From assembly GCA_928212115.1 (NCBI GenBank), contig CAKMRJ010005745.1, positions 75,207,776 through 75,271,775 of the forward strand: DNA of 64,000 nucleotides. The letters are read 5' to 3'. The notes under the pieces were generated by a model, which did no database searches, was not told where the DNA came from, and worked only from the letters and a program-made list of their open reading frames with translations. This stretch comes from Lactuca virosa. Its lineage: Eukaryota > Streptophyta > Magnoliopsida > Asterales > Asteraceae. A program made the translations under genes and the position numbers. Positions 21,920-33,412 of the stretch are shown piece by piece (the first letter of the stretch is position 1; every line of letters begins with the position of its first letter).

Positions 21920-23293
21920 TCTGCCGTGAAGCTCTACAACCCCTGAGTGCGTAGCTAGTTGTAACCTTCGAGTAGGAGTTCTCGAGTCAGTATTTTGCCC
22001 GCTTAGATTCCGGTTTTTATCAAGAATCTCTGTAAGTTAAGCTACACTCTAGTCTTTTCAGTGTAACTTATATTTATAGTTATAAGTCGTTATTATGAAC
22101 CTATAAATAAGAACTATCAGTAATTCCAAGTTGTAATACTGATTTATCTACTTACGAAAGAGGTGACTAGAATGGTCATGTTGGCTAGGTTGTTGGATTT
22201 CAGAGGCTATACGCCGAAATGGTGCAGCCTCCCAACTGTCCTGACTAGTTGATCCTTATTTTATAGAACTACCAATATTCATTGGAATTATTGATAGGTC
22301 TAGACTATTTTAGTCATATACAATATTAGACTAAAATTTAGTGATAATGATACTAGGTTACGTCAATGGAAAGTCAGTTGCTAGAAGCAAAACGTTGTCC
22401 GAGTGAGTGCATAGTTACTTTCATCTTAAATATAGATATGAAGTATTTAAGATAATTACATGTTATATGAACCTATTATCTATGTTCCGGATATCTTTGC
22501 TAGATGTACGAGTTATACATATTTTACTTAATTTAAACTGTATATGTATATGTATACCTATAAATATATTGGGTGGAGTTGGGTAGATGAAAAATGAAAT
22601 AGATGAGAGAGGCCTCGACTTTTTGGTATGACAAGAACAAGATGTTGAGTCATCTAGCATAGTATAGATGACGACCACATACTATTCTAGACAGTCTAAT
22701 GGAACACTACCAGGCTCGCAACCTGTAGGTGTTTTTGAACTAAGTGTTCACCAGGTTTACTTCATCCCCCCATTGTTAACTTATTGACATACTGAGCACT
22801 ACTTTCTATCCCGAAGATGATCCTTAGGATAGGTCCTTTGAATTAGATGATTTAGGGACAGAAAGTGAGGATAACGGGAATGGGTAATCGGGTTGAATGA
22901 TTTGACGAAATTACATAATTAAAGAATTTAATTATTGTGGTTTGAAAACCCTATGTGCTCATCAGGCTCCCAATCCTTACCCTCTCAGTTTCTTGTATTA
23001 TAGGTAGTGGCACGAGAGCACAAGTGTGATGATTAGATGAGAGATTTATAGAATATAGGCCAGTAGAATAATAGAAGTTTGTAAGGCCTATATTATTTCC
23101 GTTTATGCTTATGTATTGTATTGACGATGACATACCAAAGTTTTTAATATAAATAAAATATATTTCTTTGGAAATGATTTTATCATGTTTTTGGGAACAA
23201 ATTCCGCAATATTATTCTTTAAAAAGAATACTCTGATTTTAAATAAGCATAAATAAATCGGTCTATTCTGGCCGTGAAATTGGAGATGTCACA
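21920..23293 (+). repeat. S-family LTR copy 3, left part replaced by Athila
   Basis: It starts within the LTR (TCTGCCGTGAAGCTC) directly at the Athila LTR end. It carries a GTAAGT donor word at 22032-22037 and ends GTCACA at 23293, where Copia-D sequence resumes. It contains the stretch of about 530 bp (22650-23185) that copy 2 lost. Its last 200 bp match the reverse complement of the left end of the solo LTR at 29879-30100, which ties the copies to one family. Confidence 0.7.
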
Positions 23294-24712
23294 TCCTAAT
23301 AAATGTAATTCGTGTTACTCATGAATAAGTATCAAAGAAATCTTGACCTTCCTTTTACCAAAAACCCTTGGCTATGAAACGAGCCTTATATTTTTTATAA
23401 TACCATTTGTTTTGAGTTTTCGTTTGAGGATCCATTTATGACCTGTTGGTTTTTGCCCATGAGGCAAATCAACCAATGTCTATGTATTATTTTGTAAAAT
23501 TGAATCATCCTTACTTTTTATAGCTTATTTCCAACACCGAGCTTCTGATGATTCAATAGCAACCTTATATGTATGAGACTCATTGTTAATGGAGAATGTC
23601 GTATAATCAGGTCCAAAGTATTTGACAACTGTGTTTACTTCTTCGAGGCTCTTGAGTTGGCTTATGAGCCTTAGAAGTGATGTCACCAAACTGTTGTACA
23701 TTCTTGACTACTTCAAAGTGTTTTTGAACATCATCAAACAATCGTTTCCTTGATGTAGATACATTCATATCTTTATAAGGGAATATCGTTTCAAAGAATC
23801 TATCATCTATAGATTTAATGATTGTGTTTTGATGAATATCTGAATTTGAATTATAAACCCAAAATCTATATGCCATGCTATTTCTTGCAATACCAAGAAA
23901 TACACAGTTAATAGTTTTTGGTCCAAGTTTAGTTTTCTTAGGAAAAGGAACTTGAACTTTAACAAGACACCCCTACATTTTCATCATTTTGTATGATGGT
24001 AATTTTCCTTTCCATAATTCATAAGGAGATTGAGGGATTTCTTATGAGGAATGTTATTTAAGATGTTATTTGCAGCAAGACATGCTTCACCCCAAAAATT
24101 ATGAGGCGCTCCAAAACTAATCACATTGAATGTGTCATATTTTTTAATGTTCGATTCTTCCTTTCAACAATTTCATTTTGTTGTCGAGTATAATGGGTTG
24201 TAGTTCGATGCACTATTTCATGAGTAGAACAAAATTCTAAAAATCGTTTGACTCATACTCACCTCCTCTATCAGATCTACGATTTTTGATCTTTTTATCA
24301 AGTTGATTTTCAACTTCAGCCTTATAAATTTTAAATTTATTTAAGGCTTCATCTTTTGTGTGCATTAAATAAACATAACAAAATTTTCTACAATAATCTA
24401 TACATGGTATATAATAATTATTTCCTCCATATTTTGGGGTTGACTTAATGTCACACAATTCACTATGAATTAAACCAAGTACACCCATTTGATTTCTCAA
24501 TTGATTTATAAGGATGATTTGTGAATTTTGATTATGTACAAATTTCACATTTTGTTTGTTTGTTCACCAAACTTTTAATTACATTCCAAGGTTTATCATT
24601 CTTTGCAATGAACGAAAATTAAGATGGCCTAATCTTGAATGCCAAAGAAAAGTTTAATCAAATATGTACATAGAAGTAGCAGCGCTTGTGCGTGCATTAT
24701 TTTCAACGATAT
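23294..24712 (-). pseudogene. Copia-D integrase to reverse transcriptase fragment, second copy
   Basis: Nearly identical to 14349-15768, base for base over most of its length. The integrase core island (24548-24237) contains YCRKFCYVYLMHTKDEAL and SDRGGEY; the C-terminal island (23876-23607) contains MAYRFWVYNS. Small differences include LRSDRGG changed to RRSDRGG and a changed stop before the C-terminal island. This is a segmental duplicate, not a separate insertion, because the flanking foldback and LTR fragments are duplicated with it. Confidence 0.8.
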
Positions 24713-25176
24713 TTTAGTGTAATTCTTACTCACACACTCTTACGCTTCCGAGCTTGTGAAGAGTATTTGTGTTGTTGGGAACATTCACACAAAAACTTAA
24801 TGTGACCTTTTGATTTCTATCTAAAAGCTTATTCATACTTAAATTAGAAGGTTATGTTACTTTCAAAGAGCTTATTTTGAATTTGATAACTTGGTGAATG
24901 GTAAGTATTGGATCTTGTTAATACTTCCAAGTACCAATTTAATTTGATTCAAAGAAGACATGATATTTACTCAATTCTACCTAAGTAGTTACTTAGAAGT
25001 ATTAGCAAGCTCTAATACTTCTCATTTACCAGGTTATCAAATTCAAAATAAGCTTCAAATTTAAGTCAAAATAAGCTCTTAGATAGAAATCAAAATGTTG
25101 GATTATCTTTGATGTGAATGTTCCCAACAAAATCCAATACTTCTCACAAGCTTGGAAGCGTAAAATTTACACTAAA
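24713..25176. repeat. Long inverted repeat (foldback), copy B
   Basis: Second copy of the foldback at 15769-16250, starting TTTAGTGTAA and ending ATTTACACTAAA. It lacks about 10 bases in the right arm (the GAGTGTGAA stretch) and about 10 in the left arm near the loop. Confidence 0.75.
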
Positions 25177-26122
25177 TCCATTCAATGGAAATCAGTTTAG
25201 TGTTTGTTACCTAGTCTAATTCATAAAACAATTACGGGTTTTGCAATTAGATCACTTAAATGACCTAATCCTAACTTAAATGGACAATAAGACCTAAAAT
25301 TAGAATCAAACATTCGATTAAAAAAAATCAAATTCACTAGATAGAAATTGAATTCACAACCAAGAAGTCAAAACATAAAGTTGGATAAACTAGGGTTCTA
25401 GCCACACTTGACTTTAACAGAATCAACAAGTTTAAAATTGAAACTAAAGTACTAAAGTTGCTTACAAACATGAAATAAATTGTTTCCAAATTATTTCCAA
25501 ATGAATCCTAGCAAGAACTTTTGGTAAAAATCGCCTCCAAGTCGTCCTGGGTGACAGATAATCCTGAAAAACCCTAAAAATCTTGTAATAAATCATTAGG
25601 AAAAACTGCCAAAAGGCAGTTTTTGGGATCTACACGCCCCTGGATGGTGGGTAAGTACATTGCTTTCATCAGACTGTCTAATAAAGTATAATGTTGAGTT
25701 TTTCTTGTTTGGGATTCCACACACCCCTGGGTGAAATCAATGCAAATCTACACGCCTTGTGTGGAAAGAAGTCAATGGATAGAGAGCTGGTCAAAACGCC
25801 CCTTGTGGAATTACATGCCTATTTTTGACAGCTTCACACGCCCTCAGTGAAATTCAGTTTTTGGCCCGTCTCGATTTTTTCAACCTCTTTCTTTTTGTTC
25901 CGTTTGTTTCCAAGTTTTGTCCTAAGCTTCCTTTAGGTCCTTAAAGAGCATCCCGGTCCTCAAATATACCTAAAAACAAAACATAAAGTGTGGAAGTAAA
26001 AAATCTCCCTCGATAGTCTTGAAATAACCGAAAATATATAAAAATGCATGATTTTAGCTAATAAATAAAACGCTAAAGATGACATATGTACACAAAATAG
26101 GTGCATGAAATGCACCCAACAT
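25177..26122 (-). repeat. Probable Athila/Tat-type LTR fragment, copy B
   Basis: Copy of 16251-17189 with scattered differences, mostly transitions. The ACACGCCCCTGG phrase repeats are present at about 25633 and onwards. No gene. Confidence 0.4.
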
Positions 26123-26526
26123 CAACAGTCGGCTGTCATAAAATGCTTTCATTGTGATTTGGGATGGGAATATACTTTACTTGCTTTTACTAAATTACTT
26201 GCATCTGATGGCACTATACGCCAATCATCGTGTGCATATACTCCTCGACAAAACAATATTGTCAAAAGAAAACATTGCCACGATGTTGAAACTGCAAAAT
26301 CCCTACTATTATACTCTCACGTCCCTATTACCGTTTGGGGAAAAGTCGTTCTTATTGCTACATATATAATTAATCGTATTCCCACTGCACACAATTCTAG
26401 GATGTCTCCTTATGAAAAATTATGTAGAAAACTTCCTGATTATTATTCATTGCATGTATTTAGTTGTACATGCTTTGTTCTACCTTCCACAATTCCCCAC
26501 ATGTTCCTCCCCCGCAAAAAAAAGTC
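26123..26526 (+). pseudogene. Copia integrase C-terminal fragment, plus strand
   Basis: An open frame to 26533 carries CAYTPRQNNIVKRKHCHDVE, the end of the integrase catalytic core. The usual glutamate in the N-G-x-x-E-R-K motif is replaced by valine, so the catalytic site is lost. WGKVVLIATYIINRIPTA and SPYEKLCRKLPDYYSLHVF follow, typical of Copia integrase after the core. It starts and ends inside the domain and lies opposite in direction to Copia-D, so it comes from another insertion. It stops at a lysine-rich junction (26515-26526) with Copia-D gag sequence. Confidence 0.75.
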
Positions 26527-27010
26527 TTCATAACATAACTCTAGTATGCATAGTTCTTGCCATCAAATTAGGTACTAATTGACTGAAGAGAATCATCTTT
26601 TGGAGCCATGTTGACAATAACAAGCAGAAAAGTTTTTCGAAAACTGCACTCTGAACAAAAATCACAGCGTAAATATAAAATTGCAGAGAGATACCGCCGA
26701 AACAAAGTGAAATCCTCGATAAATCATCAGATCGCGGCGCGAAGTACGATGAAAGATCCAAAAAAAACCCTCGAACAATCCTCAAATCGCGACATGAAGT
26801 ACGATGAAAGATCCAAAAAAACCAAACAAATACCAACAATGATCAAAGCCCTCGAACATTCTAAACAAATCAAAACAAATCAAATACAGAAACAAAAGTG
26901 AAAGACATACCAAAAAACATCAAAATTTTCGAAATGCGGAATGTCACAGTTTTACGTACAACTCTCCTCAAACAATCATAAACAACAGACCAAATACGAC
27001 TTTGATACCA
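26527..27010 (-). pseudogene. Copia gag start and leader with primer-binding site (probably Copia-D 5' end)
   Basis: From a start codon at about 26609 the minus strand reads a Copia gag N-terminus (FDGKNYAY, SYVM) with two in-frame stops, cut after about 29 codons by the integrase fragment. The leader (26610-26996) holds a 55-bp tandem duplication with the GAAGTACGATGAAAGATCC word at 26741 and 26796. At 26997-27010 TGGTATCAAAGTCG resembles a tRNA-Met primer-binding site. It may be the 5' end of Copia-D, since direction and lineage style agree. Confidence 0.6.
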
Positions 27011-27420
27011 TATAAACTAATAAACATAATACTGCTAGGGTTTTATTATTGAATCAAAAGAAAGGTACAACACAAAAATGAAGAAAAACAATATAAATAG
27101 AAAAACTAAATCGGTCAAACCTAACTGTACGGTTAATGGGTTAAACATGGCCCAAACAAAAAAATGACCTAATAAATTTATCATGCTAACAACTTTTCTT
27201 TATTTATCTTTCTTTTAACGTCATTACTTAAGATGATAAGGTCTGTTAACGTCATTATTTAAGATGATAAGGTATGTTAAGTCAATGTTGAATTTCCATT
27301 TTATCCTTATTTCATATTTTCTCTTTTTTATTTGGGTAAAGTCAATAGGCCCATACAACCCCACAACCAAACAACGTTTATAAATCATAAGGGTATTAAA
27401 GACCGTTGATAATTTCAGCA
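27011..27420 (-). repeat. Probable Copia LTR next to the gag remnant
   Basis: On the minus strand it starts TGCTGAAATTATC (27420) and reaches the primer-binding site at 27010, giving about 410 bp. The inner end does not show the CA dinucleotide, so the boundary is uncertain. A 31-bp unit (TAACGTCATT...GATAAGG) is repeated twice at about 27217 and 27248. No partner LTR was found in the window. Confidence 0.45.
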
Positions 27421-28188
27421 AAACAAAAAGTCAAGCTTTAATAGTAAAACTTAACATCCATTAATTGAAGCCAAACTTAAATCAAGAAACTCATAACATT
27501 TAAAATATTGTGTTTTAATTATTTACATTCCATAAAATGATACAACTCCCTCCAAATAAACCAAACTTGTTCTCATAGTTATGAAGTCTAAAATATAAAC
27601 CTATAAGAATGAACTTATACCACATACAAGAATGACCTCATATCACAAGTAAAACAACAAATACTCTTAATATCTCTTGGTACTAATGATGAAAATCATG
27701 AGATTTTTTTTTTGTGAAAACAAGGATCATAAACATTAACATAAAAATTTATGCGGATACAAAAAATCAAGAATTTGAGAAAAATTTCACATGAAACTCA
27801 ATTTCTCAATGACCGTTCTTCCCAAAACCATAACAACTAACCACCTCCCACATTTCTTCACGCCCATTTCATGATCATTCGTTTGATATAACCAAATTCT
27901 CTTTGAGCAAAACTAATATTTTTATGTATAAATTGAACATTGCCATTTATAGGCAAACTTCATCACCATTCTCTTTATATTCACTTTGAATAATTTCTCC
28001 AAAATACAATAAACATGTGAGGTATTCCACGATGTTTCAAGGTGGTAGTGACGTGGATACCAAGGAATCTAGTAGCTCGCTTAACAACACTGATAGCCCA
28101 TTTTAGGAACGATTTTGAGCAGGTTATCTAACCGGTTTTTCCCATGTTGGCCCACCCTTATGAACTAGTTTATAAAGATATGCTACAA
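27421..28188. other. Unassigned AT-rich spacer
   Basis: No repeat, transposon end or long open frame was recognised. A 24-codon frame from 28033 is too short to call a gene. This may be the oldest, host-like DNA in the window. Confidence 0.5.
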
Positions 28189-28758
28189 GAGATCTAATGT
28201 CATTGAGCCTGGTGGTGATTTGGAAGGTGATTTGAAGAAGAAAACGATAATTAATGACATGAAAATAAAGATATGAAACGTGAGTTTTGCTAGATATGAA
28301 TGTCGAAATTTATGAATTTTAAGGACTTTTCCATCTTGAATTTATATGTTGCAAGATATCTAATGGCATTGAGTTTGGTGGTGATGTGGATGATGACTTG
28401 AATAAGAAAATGACGATTAATGACTTGAAAATAAATCTCCAAAACATGAGTTTTGTTAGATATGAATATATGATTGTTTAAATTTCTGAATTTATGGGGA
28501 TTTTTTCCTTATTGAATCTCTATGATGCAAGAGATCTAATGACATTGATTATGGTGGTGACGTAGATGGTGATTTTATGGAAAAAAAACAAGGATTAATG
28601 ACATGCAAATACATAAAGCTCTAAAATGTGAGGTTTGCTAGATATGAATGTATATTCATGAATTTATGGTAGATTTCTCATCATGAATTTATACGTTGCA
28701 AGAGCTCGAATGGCATTGAGTTTGGTCGTGACGTAGATGGTATTTTGGAGAAGAAAAT
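28189..28758. repeat. Tandem repeat of about 170 bp, left part
   Basis: Units begin near 28189, 28355, 28531 and 28702 (spacings 166, 176 and 171), each with a GATCTAATG-GCATTGAG-like start and an ATTAATGAC-TGAAAATAAA core. The array is interrupted by Gypsy-A at 28759 and continues at 61425. Unit lengths are not multiples of three, so a repeated coding exon is unlikely. Confidence 0.7.
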
Positions 28759-30380
28759 TGTAACATCCAAAGAAAAATCACGATAAATTTTTTCATTTTT
28801 GAAACCAATCCAAAACCATAAGCGTTTACAAACATAATTTCCAAAGTGTCAATAGTCACAAATCAAAGTATCCCAAAATCAATTCTCATAAAACTGAAGG
28901 ATATGCATGATCAAGCCTTTGCCTTGCCCCGATCATCTGAAGTACCTGAAACATAAAACTGAAATTGTAAGCACGAAGCTTAGTGAGTTCCCCCAAAGTA
29001 CCACCACACAAACAGATAACATATATAATCATGCATTCTGGGTCCAAGCAGTCATCAGGCTGGAATACCCTCGGGTCCAAAACCTCCCAGTTGGATTACC
29101 CCGGCCCAAAACCTCCCGGTTGGATTGCCCTGTCCCACAACCTCCTAGTTGGATTGCCATACATACTATATATTGGGTCCACAACTTCCCGGTTGGATTG
29201 CCCCGGGTTTGTTGACTGGCAACACAAAGCAGTATAGTCTCAACCCAACCACATCATGTCAACATATGCATTAGATGCAGATCTACAGTTCATTACCGCA
29301 TAACATCATCCTATATACCACATACAGATCTAACAGATCACTACAACCTACCGACATCCTATATGCCAGGATACATAAACAAGTGGGTCGATGTTGGTGC
29401 CTTCGACCCGCATGTACAGTGAGGAAAACTCACCTCTCAGTCTGAACAGATAGTTGAATAGGTCACTACTCCGAATATCAGCTCTACCAGTCACCTACAC
29501 ATCGTTAGTGACAAATCTTAATTACCACTACAAAATACCCCAAATACCCTTAGGTCAAACTTGGTCAAATCCTGTTCAAAGTCAAAAATTCAACCGAGTC
29601 GACTCAGGCTGAGTACGCCCAACGTACTCAGCATGTACGCTTAGTGTACTCAATGTCCAGATCGGGCTTCCAAGGAAGTACGCCCAACGTACTCAGAAGT
29701 ATGCCCAACATACTCGGCCAAAATTCACTTCCCCATTATGTGCTTATTTCATGAAGTCCTTTCGTCCAATTGCACATCTAGCCCCCAAATATCATTCCAA
29801 ACCATAAAGTATCCATCTTAAGCTCTCTAACATTTGCATGGAAGGGAATAAGGGACCAAGATTACATTTTTATGATTCTGTGCCATACCCAAATTCACGG
29901 TCATTTTAAAATTTTTATTTATGCTTATTTAAAAATCAGAGTATCCATTTTAAAGAATAATATTGCAGAATTTGTTCTCAGAAAACACGATAAAGGTATT
30001 ATCAAAGCATTTTCGAAGAAATATATTTTTATTTAAAACATCGTGACGTCATCGTCAATACAGAAACATAAGCATAAACAGACCTTACATTCATTTACAC
30101 TAATTATTTACATATCCTTTAATCTCTCAGTGTAATGTATCTTTGCATCGATACATGTGATTCAAATAAACTGAGTGGGTTAGGTTGGGAAACCTGGTGA
30201 GTACATAGGGATTTCAATCCCACAATGCTATATCATATATATATTTTTTAGAACTAACAATGTATACAATTTCACCTCATATAAGCAATTTTACCCACCC
30301 CGTCGATCCTCACAACGAAACGATCCATATTCTAGGATCTAAAATTAACAAATTTACCTAATCCATACTCCCGGATCAAG

Positions 30381-30650
30381 TATGTCTAATCCATGCTCTC
30401 GGATCAATGACAAATGACTATGCCCACTCCATACTCTCGCACTAGGTACGAATGAATATGTCTAATCCATGCTCTCGGATTAATGACAAATCACCATGCC
30501 CTCTCCATACTCTCGGACTAAGGACGAATTACTATGTCTAATCCATGCTCTCAGATTAATGACAAATGACTATGACCTCTCAATACTCTCGGACTAAGGA
30601 CGAATCACTATGTCTAATCCATGCTCTCAAATCAATGACAAATTTTAAAG
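30381..30650. repeat. 76-bp tandem repeat inside the solo LTR
   Basis: TATGTCTAATCCATGCTCTC starts at 30381, 30457, 30533 and 30609, exactly 76 bp apart, with a few substitutions per unit. Each unit holds two related halves (ATCCATGCTCTCGGAT and CTCCATACTCTCGGAC). It lies in the downstream half of the LTR, and the other S-family copies lack it. Confidence 0.85.
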
Positions 30651-31493
30651 TTCTACCATCTGTGTATATCTCACCCGTACCCATAAGAATATACTAACTG
30701 ATATTCATCTTAATTAATTTAGGTTTATTCTATATCCTAAATCATCATATATTATTAGATATGCTCTTAACACATATTTCAGGCAATATCAAATATTTCA
30801 TACATAAACATATATTTAATACTTTAATTAATACTTGTATTAAAGTCATGTTCATGAAAGGGACTATGCACTCACTTGTTAAAGTGATGACTCCAAACTT
30901 GGGCAGCCCTTCGCTTCTAACAATTTTCTTTTCCTTCGACGAAACCTAGTATCATTATTACTAGATTTTAGTCTAATATTTATTGCGACTAATTATTAAC
31001 TACAAGCTATATTGTTTTATAAGTGTTAAACAATACTTTTCAAATATTATGTACAGACAGGGGCCAAACATGAAACACCGGAGGTCATGACCATTTTGGC
31101 ATTTAAGCTGTTCTGAAATCCAACAACCCTATGCGGCCCTTCAAACCAGATTCCACGTACCGCAAGCAGTTAAAAGGTATTATAATAACACTTTGTATAA
31201 TTTATAATACTTAGTATGTATATCGTTTATAGGTTCATAATAATGATAATGAACTTAAACATAAGATATACTTAAAGTAAGGTAAGCATAACTCACTTAC
31301 AATGGAGTTTGGCTAGGAACCGAGCTCTTTGGGGGCAGAACTTTTGAGCCGAAAGCTCTTCTTCTCGAAGCCTTCTGACACTCCGGGACTCGCCTCTAAC
31401 ACTTGGGAAGTGCTAGGTAATGGTAGGGACTAAGAAGAGTGTTTTAGAGAGAAAGAATGGGAAAGGTGTGAAGAGAAATGAAGAAAAACACTT

Positions 31494-31502
31494 CTATTTA
31501 TA
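31494..31502 (-). promoter_or_regulatory. TATA box of the solo LTR
   Basis: TATAAATAG on the minus strand, directly downstream of the repeated GTACG phrases and about 190 bp before a GTAAGT donor. Confidence 0.6.
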
Positions 31503-31689
31503 GGCTGGGGGGCTGCGCATACGCAAGGCGTACTTCGGAGTACGTTGGGTATACTCGTTACGTTGCGTGTACGAGGACTTACGATGCACGTACGAGGGCT
31601 AGGTGTCACCAACCGAAGCGAAGCCGTGGAGAGAAAGTGAGGGTTCGGATCTAGCCACGTGTCAGCCTCACATCCTCTCACAATTTAAT

Positions 31690-32365
31690 AAACTTATAAA
31701 TTCCATAACTTTCTCATAAGAGCTCCGTTTTCAACGTTCTTTATATCCACGTGTAGGTAACAACATGATCTACAACTTTTGTTTACACTCCGTCGGCTAA
31801 TTTTGAATTTATTTTTAAAGTTATATTTTAACAGGCTTAGACAGATAAAGTCCGTTAAAAATTCATAACTTTGTCATATGACGTCCGTTTTCATCTGTCT
31901 TTATATTGGTGAGTTCCTATTAACGACATCTTCAATTCTCGTTTAGATTGTGTCGGCTAAAAATCGATCGATCTAAAATTCGATTTTCGGGCTGCATACT
32001 GCTATGCCAAATCTTAGAAAAATCATAACTTCCTCATACAAAGTCAGATTTGGACGTTCTCTATATGGACAATTTCGGTTTAACGTCTACTACGACTTTT
32101 TTTTAGATCACTAAGGCTAAAAGGTGGTTTATCAAAAATTCGCTTTTAACGTTAGGCGGTGCCGTGCCGGTTTAGCCATAAAACTTCGACGGGTCATAAC
32201 TTCTTCGTTATAAGTCGGATTTTAGAGTTCTTTATATGTACGGAATCCTTGTGACATATACTATAACTTGGTTAAAATTATTCATTCAAAATAATCTTCT
32301 ATCAAAAAGTCATTTTTAATGTTTATTGTCTCTATATTGACTAGCCCGAATCTGCAGGCGTTACA
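31690..32365 (-). repeat. Four tandem U3 modules in the solo LTR
   Basis: Plus-strand CATAACTT words begin at 31703, 31864, 32023 and 32195 (spacings 161, 159 and 172). Each is followed by a CCGTTTT-GTTCTTTATAT-like block and then a TCGGCTAA-like block. Two related modules are in each Gypsy-B LTR (37687 and 37839), one in Gypsy-A (about 33087) and one in S copy 1 (about 11710-11820). Confidence 0.7.
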
Positions 32366-33412
32366 ACTTCCCAATAACTCCGTAATGGATAAAGTTTCCA
32401 ACTTTATCCATTATAATGGTCCAAACAACCAAAATCTAGTCTTTAAGTCTCAAAGGGACCAAAAGTGCATCTTTATCAACTAAATCCATTAAGTCCAAGT
32501 CTCCAACCTTCAAATCTAAATCAATATGATGTTTAGATGGATAAAGTTTCCAACTTTATCCATGACAAGGTCACAAACTTTCAAGATCTAAACTTTATGC
32601 ACTTAAAGTGACCAAAAGCTCATAACACCCAAAAGTAGATAAATCTAACAAATGCCTTATCAAGATTCAAACTTTATACCTTTAGAAGAAAGATCAAGGT
32701 GAATAAGGTATGGATCTACAAGCTCCAATACAACCATCACTTCTCCATTGAGCTCCTTCTTCTCCAAGATGCACCAATAACACTCCAAAGCACTTAAAAC
32801 ACCTTCTTTTTATTCAAAAGGTTCAAACTAGGGTTAGGGTTTCAAGGGAGAACGTTGAAGGGGTGGAGGATGAGAATGGAAAGGGTTTAGGGGAGTTAAG
32901 GAGCTTAAATAGGGCTCAAAACCATGAAAATAGGGTTTCTACCCTGAGGTCGTACCGCCAACGTACTCAAAGTTATGCCTAACGTAACAATCTAAAATCA
33001 CGACTCCTTTAACCAATACGCTCAACATACTTCTAGTGTACGACCATCATACTGCTAGACCTTCTTATTCCAGCTTAACTTCAAACGACCATAACTTCTT
33101 CGTTTCAACTCTGTTTTCGGCGTTGTTTATATGCACAGAAAGGTATTGAAGAGCCCCAAATTCCCATCTATTTACTTTTAAATTAAATCATACCGAACTA
33201 AAATCCTTAATCCAAGAAAGAAGTCTGAAACATCATTTGTCCCGTTTTACCCTTTGATTCCAAATCACAAACCAAGGGCTTAGATCGCATAACCAATATT
33301 ATTAACACCTAATAGGGTCTAAACCCTATTCCCTTCAAGTCCAAGGCCTTTACTTGATCCATTTATTGTCCATAATCCTGAAATAAGAAACTATTCGAAA
33401 CAGGATGTTACA

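Larger units (their letters stand above)
29879..32365 (-). mobile_element. Solo LTR (family S) in the Gypsy-A LTR
   Basis: On the plus strand it runs from TGTGCCATACC to GGCGTTACA (2487 bp). The flanks are GATTC (29874-29878) and ACTTC (32366-32370). The uninterrupted sister LTR at about 60433 reads GCTTC, so both target-duplication copies have changed by one base. There is no internal region, hence a solo LTR left by LTR-LTR recombination. In minus sense it contains four tandem U3 modules (32365-31690), a GTACG-type phrase cluster (31590-31512), TATAAATAG (31502-31494), a short leader and a donor GTAAGT (31300-31295), then a 76-bp tandem repeat (30381-30650). Confidence 0.85.
28759..33412 (-). 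repeat. Left (3') LTR of Gypsy-A, split by a solo LTR
   Basis: The LTR parts are 28759-29878 and 32366-33412. It contains a minisatellite of about 30 bp at 29050-29205 (repeating CCCACAACCTCCCGGTTGGAT), GTACGC-type phrases at 29610-29720 and 32955-33060, and a TATA-like CTATTTAAG on the minus strand (32904-32912). The right LTR shows the same order without the insert. Confidence 0.8.

Noticed and set aside
26608..26901. Plus frame of 97 lysine-rich codons
   Set aside because: It is the antisense of the Copia leader and a tandem duplication; composition reflects A-rich DNA.
28033..28107. Short frame MFQGGSDVDTKESSSS as a possible host exon
   Set aside because: Only 24 codons, no clear splice sites and no known domain.
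28907..29237. Plus frames of 84-102 codons with repeated PVGLPRP-like text
   Set aside because: They are translations of the 30-bp minisatellite of the Gypsy-A LTR, not a protein.
30381..30650. Regular repeats that could suggest a CRISPR array
   Set aside because: Units are contiguous with no unique spacers and lie inside a plant LTR.
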